Assembly: GCA_037903475.1 (NCBI GenBank)
Contig: JBAJFG010000451.1
Span: 434,001-498,000 of the forward strand
Length of the DNA: 64,000 nucleotides
Direction of reading: 5' to 3'
Origin: Ancylostoma caninum
Taxonomy: Eukaryota > Nematoda > Chromadorea > Rhabditida > Ancylostomatidae
Under the pieces are notes generated by a model, which saw only the letters and a program-made list of their open reading frames with translations, was not told where the DNA came from and searched no databases. Position numbers and translations under genes: made by a program. Shown in pieces: positions 1 to 10,502 of the stretch. Positions within the stretch are counted from its first letter, which is position 1; each line of letters begins with the position of its first letter.

Positions 1-586
1 ACTTTATCTCTCTCAGGAGGTCATCGACATTGTCCTAGGCGCATTTGGGAATCCCTTGAACAACGTATTACAAAGTCCACCAATTTAGCTGGTTTTTGTT
101 CGCGCCGATTAGTGGCTGTCATTGGACGTATGGATGTGAGCCAAGAGTAATCTTGAACCCAAAAGTGGGTCCTGTTTCCTCCTTCAGAAAGCCAATGATT
201 CCAAGTGCAGATTGACATCTCTAAAGGTGCTAGGAGATACGGTAGGGATAGAAAAAGAATGAGCTTTCGCCCACGTATAGGAACGAAATCACGAAATTTC
301 AACCAAGTGATTAGGCAAATTGGCCCACGAAGTTGTTTGACCCGTCCTGGTATATGAAGATCTATTAGAGCAAATCAAGACAGCTAGGAACATCCCACAC
401 ATTTGGTCTAAGCTACGAAGCCTAGCCACGTAGAAAATGTTCATTTTGAGAGGACGACAATTTACATACACCCACACATAATCGGAACGCAATTATGCTC
501 AATATTTGGAGCATCCAGTTTAGGCCAATGCTTTTATCTCATGCGATACACTACCGTATACCGTAACTACCGTATGTCCATCATAA

Positions 587-3295
587 TCAGATGACGTCAA
601 TGTTTATGAAGCAGGATCTTAGAACCTGTTCCGCAATTATTCCATCACTACAGGCCGAAGAATCACCTCTTACCTCCTATGGCGCAAAAGATGTCGATGT
701 GAAAGGTAAAAATTACGAGATTAAAAAAACACTTACATATGATGGCACTATTTCTCTACTAGTCTGATTGCGCATCAACACGTACCGGCGCTTCACAGGT
801 GCCTTATCAGGACCATCATCACGGGAATTGAGATTCTCATCGCGATCTTTAGCACGCGAAATTTTCACTGGAAGAAAAGAAGTTGAAAAGTCGAAGTGAG
901 AAGTGGATTATCTGTCAGCTTCAGTTCATTTTGTTTTTTTTTTATTTTGTTTTTGTTTCAGGAAACTTTCCACATGTCGAGTCTTGAAATTTAAGTTGAA
1001 AGAGAAATCTTTTGCAAGAACCCTAACAGCCAGCTCTGTTGTCAAGAAAAAAAGATGGCCTAATAGAAATCTTTCCCGTGTGAAACTTAGATTCCAATGC
1101 ATTTGGTCAACAATTGCAACAAATTTCAAAGCACAATAATCTTAAAAACAAAGATAAATGATAATTCAACTGAGTAGCTTGAGATATTTTTAGGTGGGTG
1201 GCAACACCTGGAGCTGCAGATTAAAATGGCGTACAGGATTCCGTTCAAAAATGCAGAGATTCTTCTTGAAACTGTTACCAGGATGAAATTTTGAGAAAAT
1301 CAAAGTGAGGATGCATGGTTACCATCTTCTTGCTGACATCACATGCAGTCCATCTTTTACCCTTACTCTGAGGTATCTTCCGCGGCAGATCCGCGATATG
1401 AGGCCTATCCGCGGTGGATTCACCGTTTCCCTCGGTAAATCCGCACATGCCCGCGTTGGAATACCGAGAGCGACGTCAATCCTGCACTATGCAAGCAGAT
1501 GCTACACTATGCTGCAGGCACTACACGTGTCAACACATGTAGCCTAGTGGATAAGAAGGCGAACCTACAAGCACGAATTGGAGAGGGCCGGTAAGATTCA
1601 AATCCAGTGTTAGAGAAGAGATGGGAGGACGAAGTGGGATGCCACAGAAAATTTGCATTTTCTTTCTTGGTTAGTCACGACACAAATTTACTACTTTAGC
1701 CGAACTGTCGCATGCAATACCGTACCAGGTAATGTTTGCTTTCGCTGGCATGAATTAGAGGATTAATAGTGACAGCCATTATACAGTAGTAGACACGATA
1801 AGAAATGACCTACGCATGGCTGGTCACTTAACACCAACTAACTTACCCACTACATTAGTCCATTCAGACACATACACTGCAGTGGATCCGCATATGCCCT
1901 CAGTGAATCCGCAATATTACCGCGGTGTATTAACACGTGCCCGCCGTGGTCAACCGTCTCTCCACCTATGACGAACCGCGGATCTACTGCGGGCAGAAAT
2001 TTCGGAGGAATATTAAGTTACATATTAACCATCAACCATTTATTGCAGGTTTATCTCATCGCAGAATTTTTGTATCAGCCAAGAAATACCTCCTCTTGTG
2101 TTACACTAACCATACCGAACAAGGTTGAAATGGATTTTATAGAAGACTAAATGGAGAGCTAACCTTCCACAACTTTGTCAGATGGTAGAGTCTTTTCGAT
2201 AATGAAGTTAGCATTAGGCATAGTGGCAAGTAATGATATGACGTCAGCATTCAACTCCGGAATCAACGGTACCTCCTGAAAGTATTGTGATGGGCAGAAA
2301 GTTTAACCCTAAACATTCGTCCGAAACACTTCTAAACTAGGTGGAAAAAATAGCAATTACCCCACATTTATTTGAGATAATTTATTCCCTTATGGATTGG
2401 CTCAGTTCTACTGCAATTGTCTTTATCGTAGAATTCCATCAAAACTGCGTATTATCTCATAAAAACTGCAACATCAGACTGCGAGTGGAAAAGGGGCTGC
2501 ACTTGGAAAAACACTGCAGATCGTGGCATACCTAGCACTTACAGAAGGTTCTTAGATGCGAAAATTGCGTGAGAGATACCGTCGCGCGTTGGCACCTACA
2601 GAGGTTGTTGGGCTTGCAGAGGATTTATCAACGTAAATCGCTTCTGCAGTAGAACGGGTGCTGGTCCTCGTTCAACCAACGGGCCACGGTCCTACGAGTC
2701 CCATCAAACTTGTAAAGTCCCCTCCAAAAGACAAAACAAGACTGAGTTTTAAGTTTCCGTTTATATATACACACACGAGTGCCACGACGCAACAGTGGAG
2801 GTGAGGGGGGTGGGGAGAGGGGGAGAGGAGGGGGAGGACGGCGGGAGAGGGGGTGCAGGTAAAACGGAACATGTCCAACAGCTGAGTCAGTAGATAGCAG
2901 CATGGGAGCGGGGTGGGGTGTTGTGGTTGTGCGGTAGGAATAGTATTAGGTTGAAGAGCAAGCAATGGAAGAAACGGCATACAAGTCAGATTTTCATCTC
3001 TAACTTTTAGGAAGATTTTCCCAGTGAACTGGGTATACACTTTTCACATTATTCCAACGCATGGATAGAACGCCGATTCTCTCCTCTTCTCGGATTTGCG
3101 CAAGCTTTGGCTCGACAAATAGAGATACCCATTTTCAGAAATGCTCGAAATCAATGGGCTATTTCTCGCCCAAGAAGAAGCTGAGGGATGGGATGAGATA
3201 GTGACGAGAGAGTGACAAGCTAGGAGAAATAGAATAGTGGGTTACCAGAGTGAACGGAAGTCCCGCTAGTTTGGGACAGAAAAAACGTGGGAAAT
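587..3295 (-). CDS. candidate multi-exon gene, 3' part, product uncertain
   Basis: Several minus-strand exons can be read here with compatible phases. One (737-867) follows a strong acceptor, ttcttttcttccag, and ends at GTAAGT. Another (2164-2275) follows atactttcag and ends at GTTAGC; its final G plus the TG opening 737-867 makes one valine codon. A possible 50-nt exon (3246-3295) and a possible terminal exon (587-676, stop at 587-589) also fit in phase. The 2164-2275 exon reads EVPLIPELNADVISLLATMP and on; 737-867 is charged and ends REIVPSY. The layout of proline, acidic and KR residues faintly recalls the C-terminal tail of CstF-77 (suf-1), but this is a guess from memory, not an identification. 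Upstream exons were not found with confidence, and introns up to about 1.3 kb are implied. Confidence 0.35.
1530..1610 (+). repeat. tRNA-derived SINE-like sequence
   Basis: An A-box-like stretch (tagcctagtggataagaagg) is followed about 45 nt later by a B-box-like stretch (gattcaaatcc). The acceptor and anticodon stems do not pair properly, so this is not a functional tRNA. The same A-box-like core occurs on the minus strand near 35.75 kb, which supports a dispersed tRNA-related SINE. Confidence 0.4.
2797..2862 (+). other. purine-rich (G/A) tract
   Basis: About 65 bases are almost entirely G and A (gaggggggtggggagagggg and similar). It creates proline-rich open frames on the minus strand that are composition artefacts. 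No gene is supported between this tract and about 4.3 kb apart from the weak 50-nt exon at 3246-3295. Confidence 0.7.
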
Positions 3296-4362
3296 CTGAC
3301 ATGTAAAATTAGTGGCATGGAGCAGGGTTTTTCGTTTTTGTCATTTTTCTGATATAATTACCCTCAGTTTTCAGATCTAGCCCACTCATATGGTACCTTG
3401 TGTGTCTTACCTTGATAAAGCAACACTAATCACAGCAATCCCTTTGCATTATGACGTGAGGCCGTCTGAATCGTGTCTCCCCATGAAAGCAAATACCTCC
3501 AGGACGAACGCTCCCAGGTCTTTTAATAGCCACAGCGTAATACCTTGAGGAATCTTCTACTATGTCAGCAGGCCATGCCTGATAGAATCATCAGCAACAA
3601 GGAATTAAAAAGTTTCGAAAAATTCCTTCCATTACTTCCTCCTTAGCCTAATAGAATCTTGGGTGTTAACACAAGAGTGGCGCCATAGTCCACGTGGAGT
3701 ATGGTACCCTGCGTAGCCCTCGCTGGCGTCGTTGGCCCACGATTGATAATGTTGGCGACGGCGGATCGCCAACATCAGAACAGCGGTTTCGAATCGTACA
3801 CAACTCATAGCCAAAAAATAGCAAATTGGCTGAGAAAACTACAACAGAAAGAGCGCAAGCACCTATGTTAGCAACCAATAGTTCATTACAAAAATCAAAA
3901 TAGTAGCAAAGGCAGTGAGACGAGTGAAGACGTAGAGCGTGCGAATGAATACGAATATATACGGATTAATACCAATACATACAACGCAAATTGTGGGATT
4001 TATAGTTCGTGAGAAGTGGACTTCTAGAAGCTTGGGAATAGATCACAATTGATCAATAGTAGATCAAACATTCTGGATCGCAGAAACTACTTAACAGTGG
4101 AGGTGTAACAGCAGGAGTAACGACTCTGTTTTCTGTTTTCCTTGATCGGCTTGGATTCATGAAGGGATGACAAGCACAACAATGATGTTTGGCGTGATGG
4201 ACTAACGCGTAGATCATGTAATGATAGCAGACGCAGGACTAAAACGTTGATTTTCGTTACTCAACGTTATCAGGGATCATAAGTGAAAAAAAACTTAGCT
4301 AAGGGGCAAACTTCAGGGAAAAAAAACATGTACAACTGAAAGCTTCAAATTGCATAGTAAAT

Positions 4363-4413
4363 GTGGCGCTCCAGGCCGCGGAGAGGGTGCAGTCGTGGTT
4401 GACACCCCCTGTA
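4363..4413 (+). repeat. 3' fragment of the 15.9-kb MITE family
   Basis: The stretch caggccgcggagagggtgca continuing to cccctg matches the right end of the MITE at 15937-16098 (caggccgaggagaggtgcag). Only the right terminus is present, followed by TA as in the complete copy. Confidence 0.45.
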
Positions 4414-4816
4414 ACAGCAGTTATGCTTGTGGTAATTTTCAAGAGCTCAGGAATCATTTCCGAGGAGTTTTTCACGATCCATGGAGCGTTCTACGCTTGC
4501 TCTGAGCAGTGCTGCAGGTAGAGGCCTATCATGGTCGACCAATGTCTTCAGCTATCTCTTACGTGTTCATTATGACAGGATCAAAGGTAACGGGAAGGAG
4601 TGGGAGCGTAGCGGGAACTGGACAGGTTTATTCCAGTAGACCGAAATTCTATCTGCGTAACAAGCTGGTAGTCTTAGTGGGACTAGTGGAGGACCCATGA
4701 ACGTCAAAATAATGAATTCGTGAGAGCTTCTGGACTGGTAGAGGTTCTATCCATGGGCAGTTCCTCTCAGAACATTTCAACTCAGTTCTACTTTTGGCTC
4801 CAACCCAGCAACTTAC

Positions 4817-4967
4817 GAGAACGATTGACTTGGAATTTTCCAGAAGAAAAAGATCGTGGAAATTTCACAAATTCGGAAGAGAAACGTTACGCTTAACTTC
4901 TGCTCCTCGGAGAAGAGTTCACTTTGTGACAGCTTGAAACGGAACCTTTCGTGGAAAGGCATGCGAA
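4817..4967 (-). CDS. candidate internal exon, C2-domain-like
   Basis: A 151-nt minus-strand exon is bounded by a strong acceptor (cttatttttcag) and a strong donor (GTAAGT). One frame is open throughout, with 49 full codons and two leftover bases at each end. It begins RMPFHERFRFKLSQSELFSE, which resembles the part of a C2 domain where the N-P-x-F/W-x-E-x-F-x-F strand is followed by an E-L and then a beta strand (QKLSV), as in synaptotagmin-like proteins. The later residues are less convincing, so the true donor may lie earlier. Phase does not join it directly to the exon at 3246-3295, so it may belong to another gene or an exon may be missing. No neighbouring C2 exon was found. Confidence 0.35.
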
Positions 4968-5196
4968 CTGAAAAATAAGCCGTTTTGAAAGACCTGATAC
5001 TCTACACAAGTACTCTTCTTCGTGCGACTTCTTGCTTCACATACATATTTTATTTAGATACTAAACATCATACCCGGCTTCGCTCAGGTGTTTTACTATC
5101 TCGGCTTTCTAACACTGATTGGTGCTATTACTGTTGCCGGCAAATTCATGGCAAATGCCCATAATTTTGGTTGTAACTACATAACCAAAGGTAAAG

Positions 5197-5370
5197 TACA
5201 GTGCCTTTGATCCGCAGTGATCTCGCGCGGCACCGCCTGAGATTACACGTGGCGTTCTGCTGGCAGAGTTAACGCAGCCAACCGGCTGAGTATCAGTCGC
5301 CAGCAGGACGCCAGATATGATCTCAGGCGGTGCAGCACGACACGGGGACCGAAGACACCGTAACCAATCT
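5197..5370. repeat. inverted pair of a dispersed repeat
   Basis: The left arm (about 5220-5267, caccgcctgagatt... gcgttctgctggc) and right arm (about 5310-5346, gccagcaggacgcc...atctcaggcggtgc) are reverse complements with a few mismatches. The left arm in reverse also matches 55739-55830, including the downstream tcgaaggcactgtac. It is therefore one family in opposite orientations. No open reading frame is involved. Confidence 0.6.
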
Positions 5371-5519
5371 GGACTGATTCGTAACCGAAAAGTCAGTAAA
5401 GTTGTTCGATGACAAATTCATGGAAAAAATTTGCCATATTAAATATTTAGCGTGTTCATTTATTCAGTAAGCACATACTTACCGGTCCCTTTTCAGAAGC
5501 GCGAGCAGATCACAGGAAA

Positions 5520-6150
5520 GTATTGAATCGATATATTCGTGCAGAATAGTTGTCACATTCGTGTTCATCGTATGGGAAAATCCCAATAGGCACGTCTCCA
5601 CTGACCCGTGGGCGAAAATAGCCAAAAGCAATGAGAACGATGAATCGATGTGTTTTTTTTTCTTTGCAAAACGTTTGTCATATTCATGTTCAGGGAAGTG
5701 GAAAAGTGAAAACTACAGGAGACATGTCCCTGCCCCTCCCCCGAACAAAAACCTAAACAATCGACAAAATCAATTAATCGATACTCTCGTTCGAAATGGT
5801 TATCATGTTCTTGTTCAGCGCATTGAGGAACCCCGGCGGACGTGTCTCTACCGCCCCATGGGCGAGGATAACAAAAATCAATAAAATCGATAGATCGATA
5901 TCTTCATGCAAAATGGTTGTCATTTTCTCGTTTAGCGTATTGAGGAACTCCAGTAGACATGCCCTCGCCGACCCCTGTGCAAGAATAACAAAAAATCATT
6001 AAAATCGATAAATCGATGCGTTGGCGCAAAACGTTTCATGCTCGGCGTATTGAAGAACGTTGGTAGGCATGTTCTCGCCAGCCCCTCGGCAAAAATAGCG
6101 AAAAGTCAATAAAATCGATAAGTCAATCGATATTTTCTGGCAGAAAGTAG
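5520..6150 (+). repeat. tandem repeat, ~105-125 bp unit, about five copies
   Basis: Each unit contains aatcgat(a/g)(a/t)atcgat, a gcaaaa(c/t)g(g/t)ttgtcat-like box, cgtattgaggaac, and a cg(cc)gacccctg..gcaa-ataacaaaaa tail. Copies begin near 5525, 5643, 5775, 5885 and 6003, with a partial sixth near 6112. Copies differ by substitutions and small indels, so the array is not very recent. Open frames inside it are repeat artefacts. Confidence 0.75.
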
Positions 6151-6314
6151 TCTGAACCTCTCCCGGCCGTTTATGGGTATGTGTGCGAAGTTTGGTCCCC
6201 ATCAGTTAACGGTCCGCAATTTCTATAAGGAACACGCATACATACACAACACAGACATTCTACTTTATATATACAGATGACACCTGAAGTACTAACAGCT
6301 TTTGCCAAAATTAC

Positions 6315-6449
6315 CTTCTGCTTCTGGACACCGTTGCTCTCTTTGCCATTGTCTGGTTTTCGAGCTACTAGGGGGTAAGAATACTTAACAGACCCGACAT
6401 TCAAAGCCACAATTCTCTCAAAACTACGGTTTTTGTGGAAGTTGACCTC
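6315..6449 (-). CDS. possible exon, product unknown
   Basis: A minus-strand frame is open from just after an in-frame TGA at 6450-6452 down to a good donor (CAGAAG|GTAATT) at 6314/6315. It contains RSFERIVALNVGSVKYSYPL followed by a charged stretch rich in K, D and N. The composition is protein-like and the donor is good, but no convincing acceptor lies at the 5' side. It may be a degenerate or partial exon. No family was recognised. Confidence 0.22.
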
Positions 6450-7100
6450 TCAGCGCTCATTCACCAGTTTTATGATACCTTGGAACCCTCGCCTCAAACC
6501 TATAAGTACTAAGAGGACCATAATATCGCATGGCTATGTTCACTCTTAAGCACTTGCTACAGTTCAAAGCACGGTCATTGAAACTGAAGCCCCCAAAGGT
6601 ATGAAATTGACGAAATCCTCATAGAGGAAAACACATCCTTCCATCAGTCTTTCTATCCATCCGCAAAGGTAACACGTAATAAATTCGTTTTAATGGAAAG
6701 CCTTCGAGGTCATTAGATGAAACGCTTCATTTCTGCTTTACGCGTTTTCGCCCTCTCAGAGGTATGCAGGATTTCACTCTGGAAAATACGACCAGTAATC
6801 TGCTAACTCATCTATCCATCTTGCACTGCCTTCTTGATAAAGAATTTTTGAAAGCACGAACTACAAAGTACACACCTGGGATAGATTCATTCATTGCAGC
6901 AATCAGAGGCACCTCAATGCCGTAGAAGTGGATAACAGTTTAATGCTCTTAAAGCGGTACTTATTTGTGGCGGGAATCTATGTAGCAAATGTAGTACAGT
7001 TAACATATTAAGGTTGTCGCGAAAGTGTTCCACCATTCTCAGCCTTCTCTTTCAAATTAATTTTTCCTCCTCAATACAATTGACAGTGACGCTATATACG

Positions 7101-9458
7101 TACGGTCCCGTCGGTGCCGCCTTTAAAATCTGCGAAATAAACGCGATGTCGCGTCGGAAGCGCCGCATCGCCGTAACTCCGTTCATCGTAATCTATTCGC
7201 AATGAAAGTCACATATTCGGAATCACCGCCCTCTGCTTTATCATACGGGCTATTTCAAATTCAGAAATTCCGAAATTTTTGCATCTATGCTGACGTCACA
7301 GCAGGCTGACGCTAATGACACCCAGATGCTCGTCGAGTCTCGCCTAATTGTATCCACAGGTACCACCGACTCCTCCCAATCCCAGGAATTCTTGTAGAAC
7401 TGAATTTTTAACGAAATGTTCCCAATACAAGGAAAATGTAGAATTAAGGAGACCTTTTCCACAGATGTAAAATTTCACAAACTTCAAGTATCGAACTTCA
7501 AAATTTGGAATCTAACACCCTTTTGTTGGAATTCAATACAGATTAGAGGCAGCAAGAATGTCCATAAATAAATTCCTACGATTACTGAACAATCTACACA
7601 GTCAATTCAATTACTGTGTAGATATGCTAACGGTTTTCTTCTGAATTTTGAGAATTGTTCATTTTTTTGGACTTTGATTTCAAAAATTCACTGTTTCGTG
7701 GGTGTAGCAAATTCAGTTTTTTTTGTGATCTATTCATGTCTTACGATTTCAATTAAAACATTCCTGCTTCACAGAATAAGTATTAGTTTTCAGTTTTCAC
7801 ATCTTTTCCTCAATTTTCCTTCGAAATCACCTCCAATTACAACTATCCCCATAATCCTCAGATCGTTGCACGTGCCGTAGCGCGGGCTTGCTGTCGCGAC
7901 CCCTATAACAGCGCTGCGTATCCTGAAGTCTCGCGCCGGATAATCGATTGTAGAGATGATCCCAGCAAATTTTGTGTTAAACTGCACAATCTATACGAAA
8001 TGGTCTGTGAACAAACCTGAATGAGATGATTTTATGAAACGATTTTTATCAAGAATCAATATTTACACAATTAATTAATTTTTATAAATGCCTTTTTTCA
8101 TTTTCTCTTGAAGCACTTTCAATAAACGGTAGAAAAGTGAGCTTCTGATTTTCAGTGAATAAGGAGTTATCGTTTTTTGAATTCTTATTCGTTTTTTTTT
8201 CATTTTTTTTTTCAATTGGCATCAAAAAGGAAATGAAAGAAGCGGACTTTTTTTCTGGAAAATGCAAATCAAACGCACGCGGAAACTAAAATTAAATATG
8301 TTCACTTTTTTCATAGACCATCAAAGCACTTCAAGGGAAAATGAAAAAAGGCATTTATAAAAATTAATTAATTGTGTAAATATTGATTCTTGATAAAAAT
8401 CGTCTCATAAAATCATCTCATTCAGGTTTGTTCACAGACCATTTCGTATAGATTGTGCAGTTGAACACAAAATTTGTTGGGATCATCTCTACAATCGATT
8501 ATCCGGCGCGAGCCTTCAGGATACGCAGCGCTGTTATAGGGGTCGCGACAGTAAGCCCGCGCTACGGCACCTGCAACGATCTGAGGATTATGGGGATAGT
8601 TGTAATTGGAGGTGATTTCGAAGGAAAATTGAGGAAAAGATGTGAAAACTGATGAAATTGTGTTAACTCCTCTGGAAAAAAACCGCCTCCTCAAGTTTAG
8701 AAAGTATCCTTAGGATCAATCCCGTACATCCGATTGCTCTTAATTCCTCGTAGAAGTTGGTGAGGATAGAAGTAATACTTACTCTGTGAAGCAGGAATAT
8801 TTCAATTGAAATGGTAAAACATGAATAGATCACAAAAAAAAACTGGATTTGCTACACTCGCGAAACAGCGAATTTTTGAAATCAAACTGCAAAAAATGAA
8901 CAATTCCCAAAATTCAGATGAAAACCGTTAGCACATCTGCACAGTAACTGAGTTTACTGTGTAGATTGTTCAATAATCGTAGAAATTTATTTATGGACAT
9001 TCTTGCTACATCTAATCTCGTATAGAATTCCAGCAAAAGGGTGCTAGATTCGAAGTTTTGAAGTTCGATACCTGAAGTTTGTAAAATTTTACATCTGTAG
9101 AAAAGGTCTCCTTAATTCTACATTTTCCTTGTATTGGGAACATTTCGTTAAAAATTCAGTTCTACAAGAATTCCTGGGATTGGGAGGAGTCGGTGGTACC
9201 TGTGGATACAATTAGGCGAGACTCGACGAGCATCTGGGTGTCATTAGCGTCAGCCTGCTGTGACGTCAGCATAGATGCAAAAATTTCGGAATTTCTGAAT
9301 TTGAAATAGCCCGTATGATAGAGCAAAGGGCGGTGATTCCGAATATGTGACTTTCATTGCGAATAGATTACGATGAACGGAGTTACGGCGATGCGGCGCT
9401 TCCGACGCGACATCGCGTTTATTTCGCAGATTTTAAAGGCGGCACCGACGGGACCGTA
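7101..9458. mobile_element. foldback element with ~1-kb inverted arms
   Basis: The left arm (7101 to about 8135) and right arm (about 8305 to 9458) are near-identical reverse complements. Outer ends read tacggtcccgtcggtgccgc and its complement, and the arms are separated by roughly 170 bp of A/T-rich spacer. The right arm keeps about 110 bp (roughly 8655-8770) that the left arm lacks. A single-arm relative at 16.5-17.4 kb retains the corresponding sequence, so the left arm has a deletion. No transposase-like frame is present, and no clear target duplication was seen at the tips. Short open frames that mirror each other in the two arms are shadows of this symmetry. Confidence 0.85.
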
Positions 9459-9519
9459 TGTGCCACGAAAACCTGCAGTGAGAAAAGAGTTTGCTGGCAA
9501 CAGCTTCCAATGAGTATTT

Positions 9520-9890
9520 CTATCTCAGTTCCATCAAACATTGAGCATTGCCTTTTGTAGACGTAGTTTTTGTCTTGGGGGTGGAATCCAAGGTTGCCAC
9601 CGTCCGAGCCAGGTTCACATAAGGAGCCCACTTCTTGTCATTGGTGACCAAGTTGGGGAACCGAGCGCAAGAGTCTGTGAAAATTTAAAAAGTTGAAGCA
9701 TGCACCCGATATTCTTGAAGCTGGAGCTGGTGGCGGATACTTACTTTCATCTTCGAAGCACTGTATAATAGAAGAATACTACGGTAGCGTGATAGTCCTG
9801 GAGTTCCTTCACCAGCTCCCAGCTGAATGAATTCTCCTCAGTCAGCCCTAGGAGACCCTTCTGGTTCACTCCACCTAATGGGCCGGATCG
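9520..9890 (-). pseudogene. thioredoxin/QSOX-like gene fragment, frameshifted
   Basis: Two minus-strand pieces flank a 70-bp intron (9675-9744) with GTAAGTATCC and ttttcacag ends. The upstream piece (about 9745-9890) reads LTEENSFSWELVKELQDYHA then TVVFFYYT. The downstream exon (9520-9674) reads SCARFPNLVTNDKKWAPYVN then LARTVATLDS. Together they follow the thioredoxin-fold pattern of quiescin sulfhydryl oxidases: a strand ending in VVFFY, then C..F, then ND..KW.PYVNLA. The two pieces are in different frames before the intron, and the CxxC active-site motif is not recognisable. This looks like a decayed or mis-assembled copy. Because the intron is kept, it is not a processed retrocopy. Family assignment rests on pattern recognition only. 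Confidence 0.35.
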
Positions 9891-10227
9891 TGGTTTGTCT
9901 TAGCCCAAGCGGCCGTCTCTCGAATTGCGAAACCAAAGCTTCACCGTACACTAAGAAGTAGACGATAGGTCTATTGTACGACACATATTTTTGGGAGCAT
10001 CGCTTTCGTTGCTGTTTTCCTGAAGTCGCAAAGGAACAGCAGAACATGCTTGTAGTCAATGACGATTTTTTTTTGGACATAATCTCAACGGAATGGGAGG
10101 ACAAAAGGAAAAGGTGAAAATAGGTTACTGACTGATCTTCATATAGAAAGTTCCGGAACAATCCCGAAAATTCTGGCAATACACGGAAGTGGGAGGCCTT
10201 CAACTTTCAACTTTCACGACAACCTAA

Positions 10228-10499
10228 AGGGGCTTTCATACATTTGCCGCGGCGGCGGTGGCGCCGCCGCGGCAAAAGTGGGTGCGCGGCAAAAGTTGCC
10301 GCCGAGCGGCATGCCGCGCTTTCACACAAACGTCGCCCAGCGACAAAATACCCCCTCGATCATTCTTGCCGCTTGCCGCTGGGCGACGTCGCCGGGCGGC
10401 GCCGCGGCAAAAAAGTAAACAAGCTCTTGTCGCGGCGACGTCGCCGGCCTATGCTTAACCATGGGCGACTGCCGCCGCGGCAAATGTATGAAAGCCACT
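10228..10499. mobile_element. PIF/Harbinger-type MITE, GC-rich
   Basis: This 272-bp element has terminal inverted repeats of about 27 bp. The left reads aggggctttcatacatttgc, the right complement agtggctttcatacatttgc, and both continue into gcggcggc. It is flanked by TAA on both sides (10225-10227 and 10500-10502), the trinucleotide target duplication typical of PIF/Harbinger elements. The interior is unusually GC-rich, with further gccgcggc palindromes that generate arginine-rich spurious frames. There is no transposase. Confidence 0.75.
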
Positions 10500-10502
10500 T
10501 AA

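Noticed and set aside
2628..3040. Proline-rich minus-strand frames
   Set aside because: Produced by the G/A-rich tract at 2797-2862.
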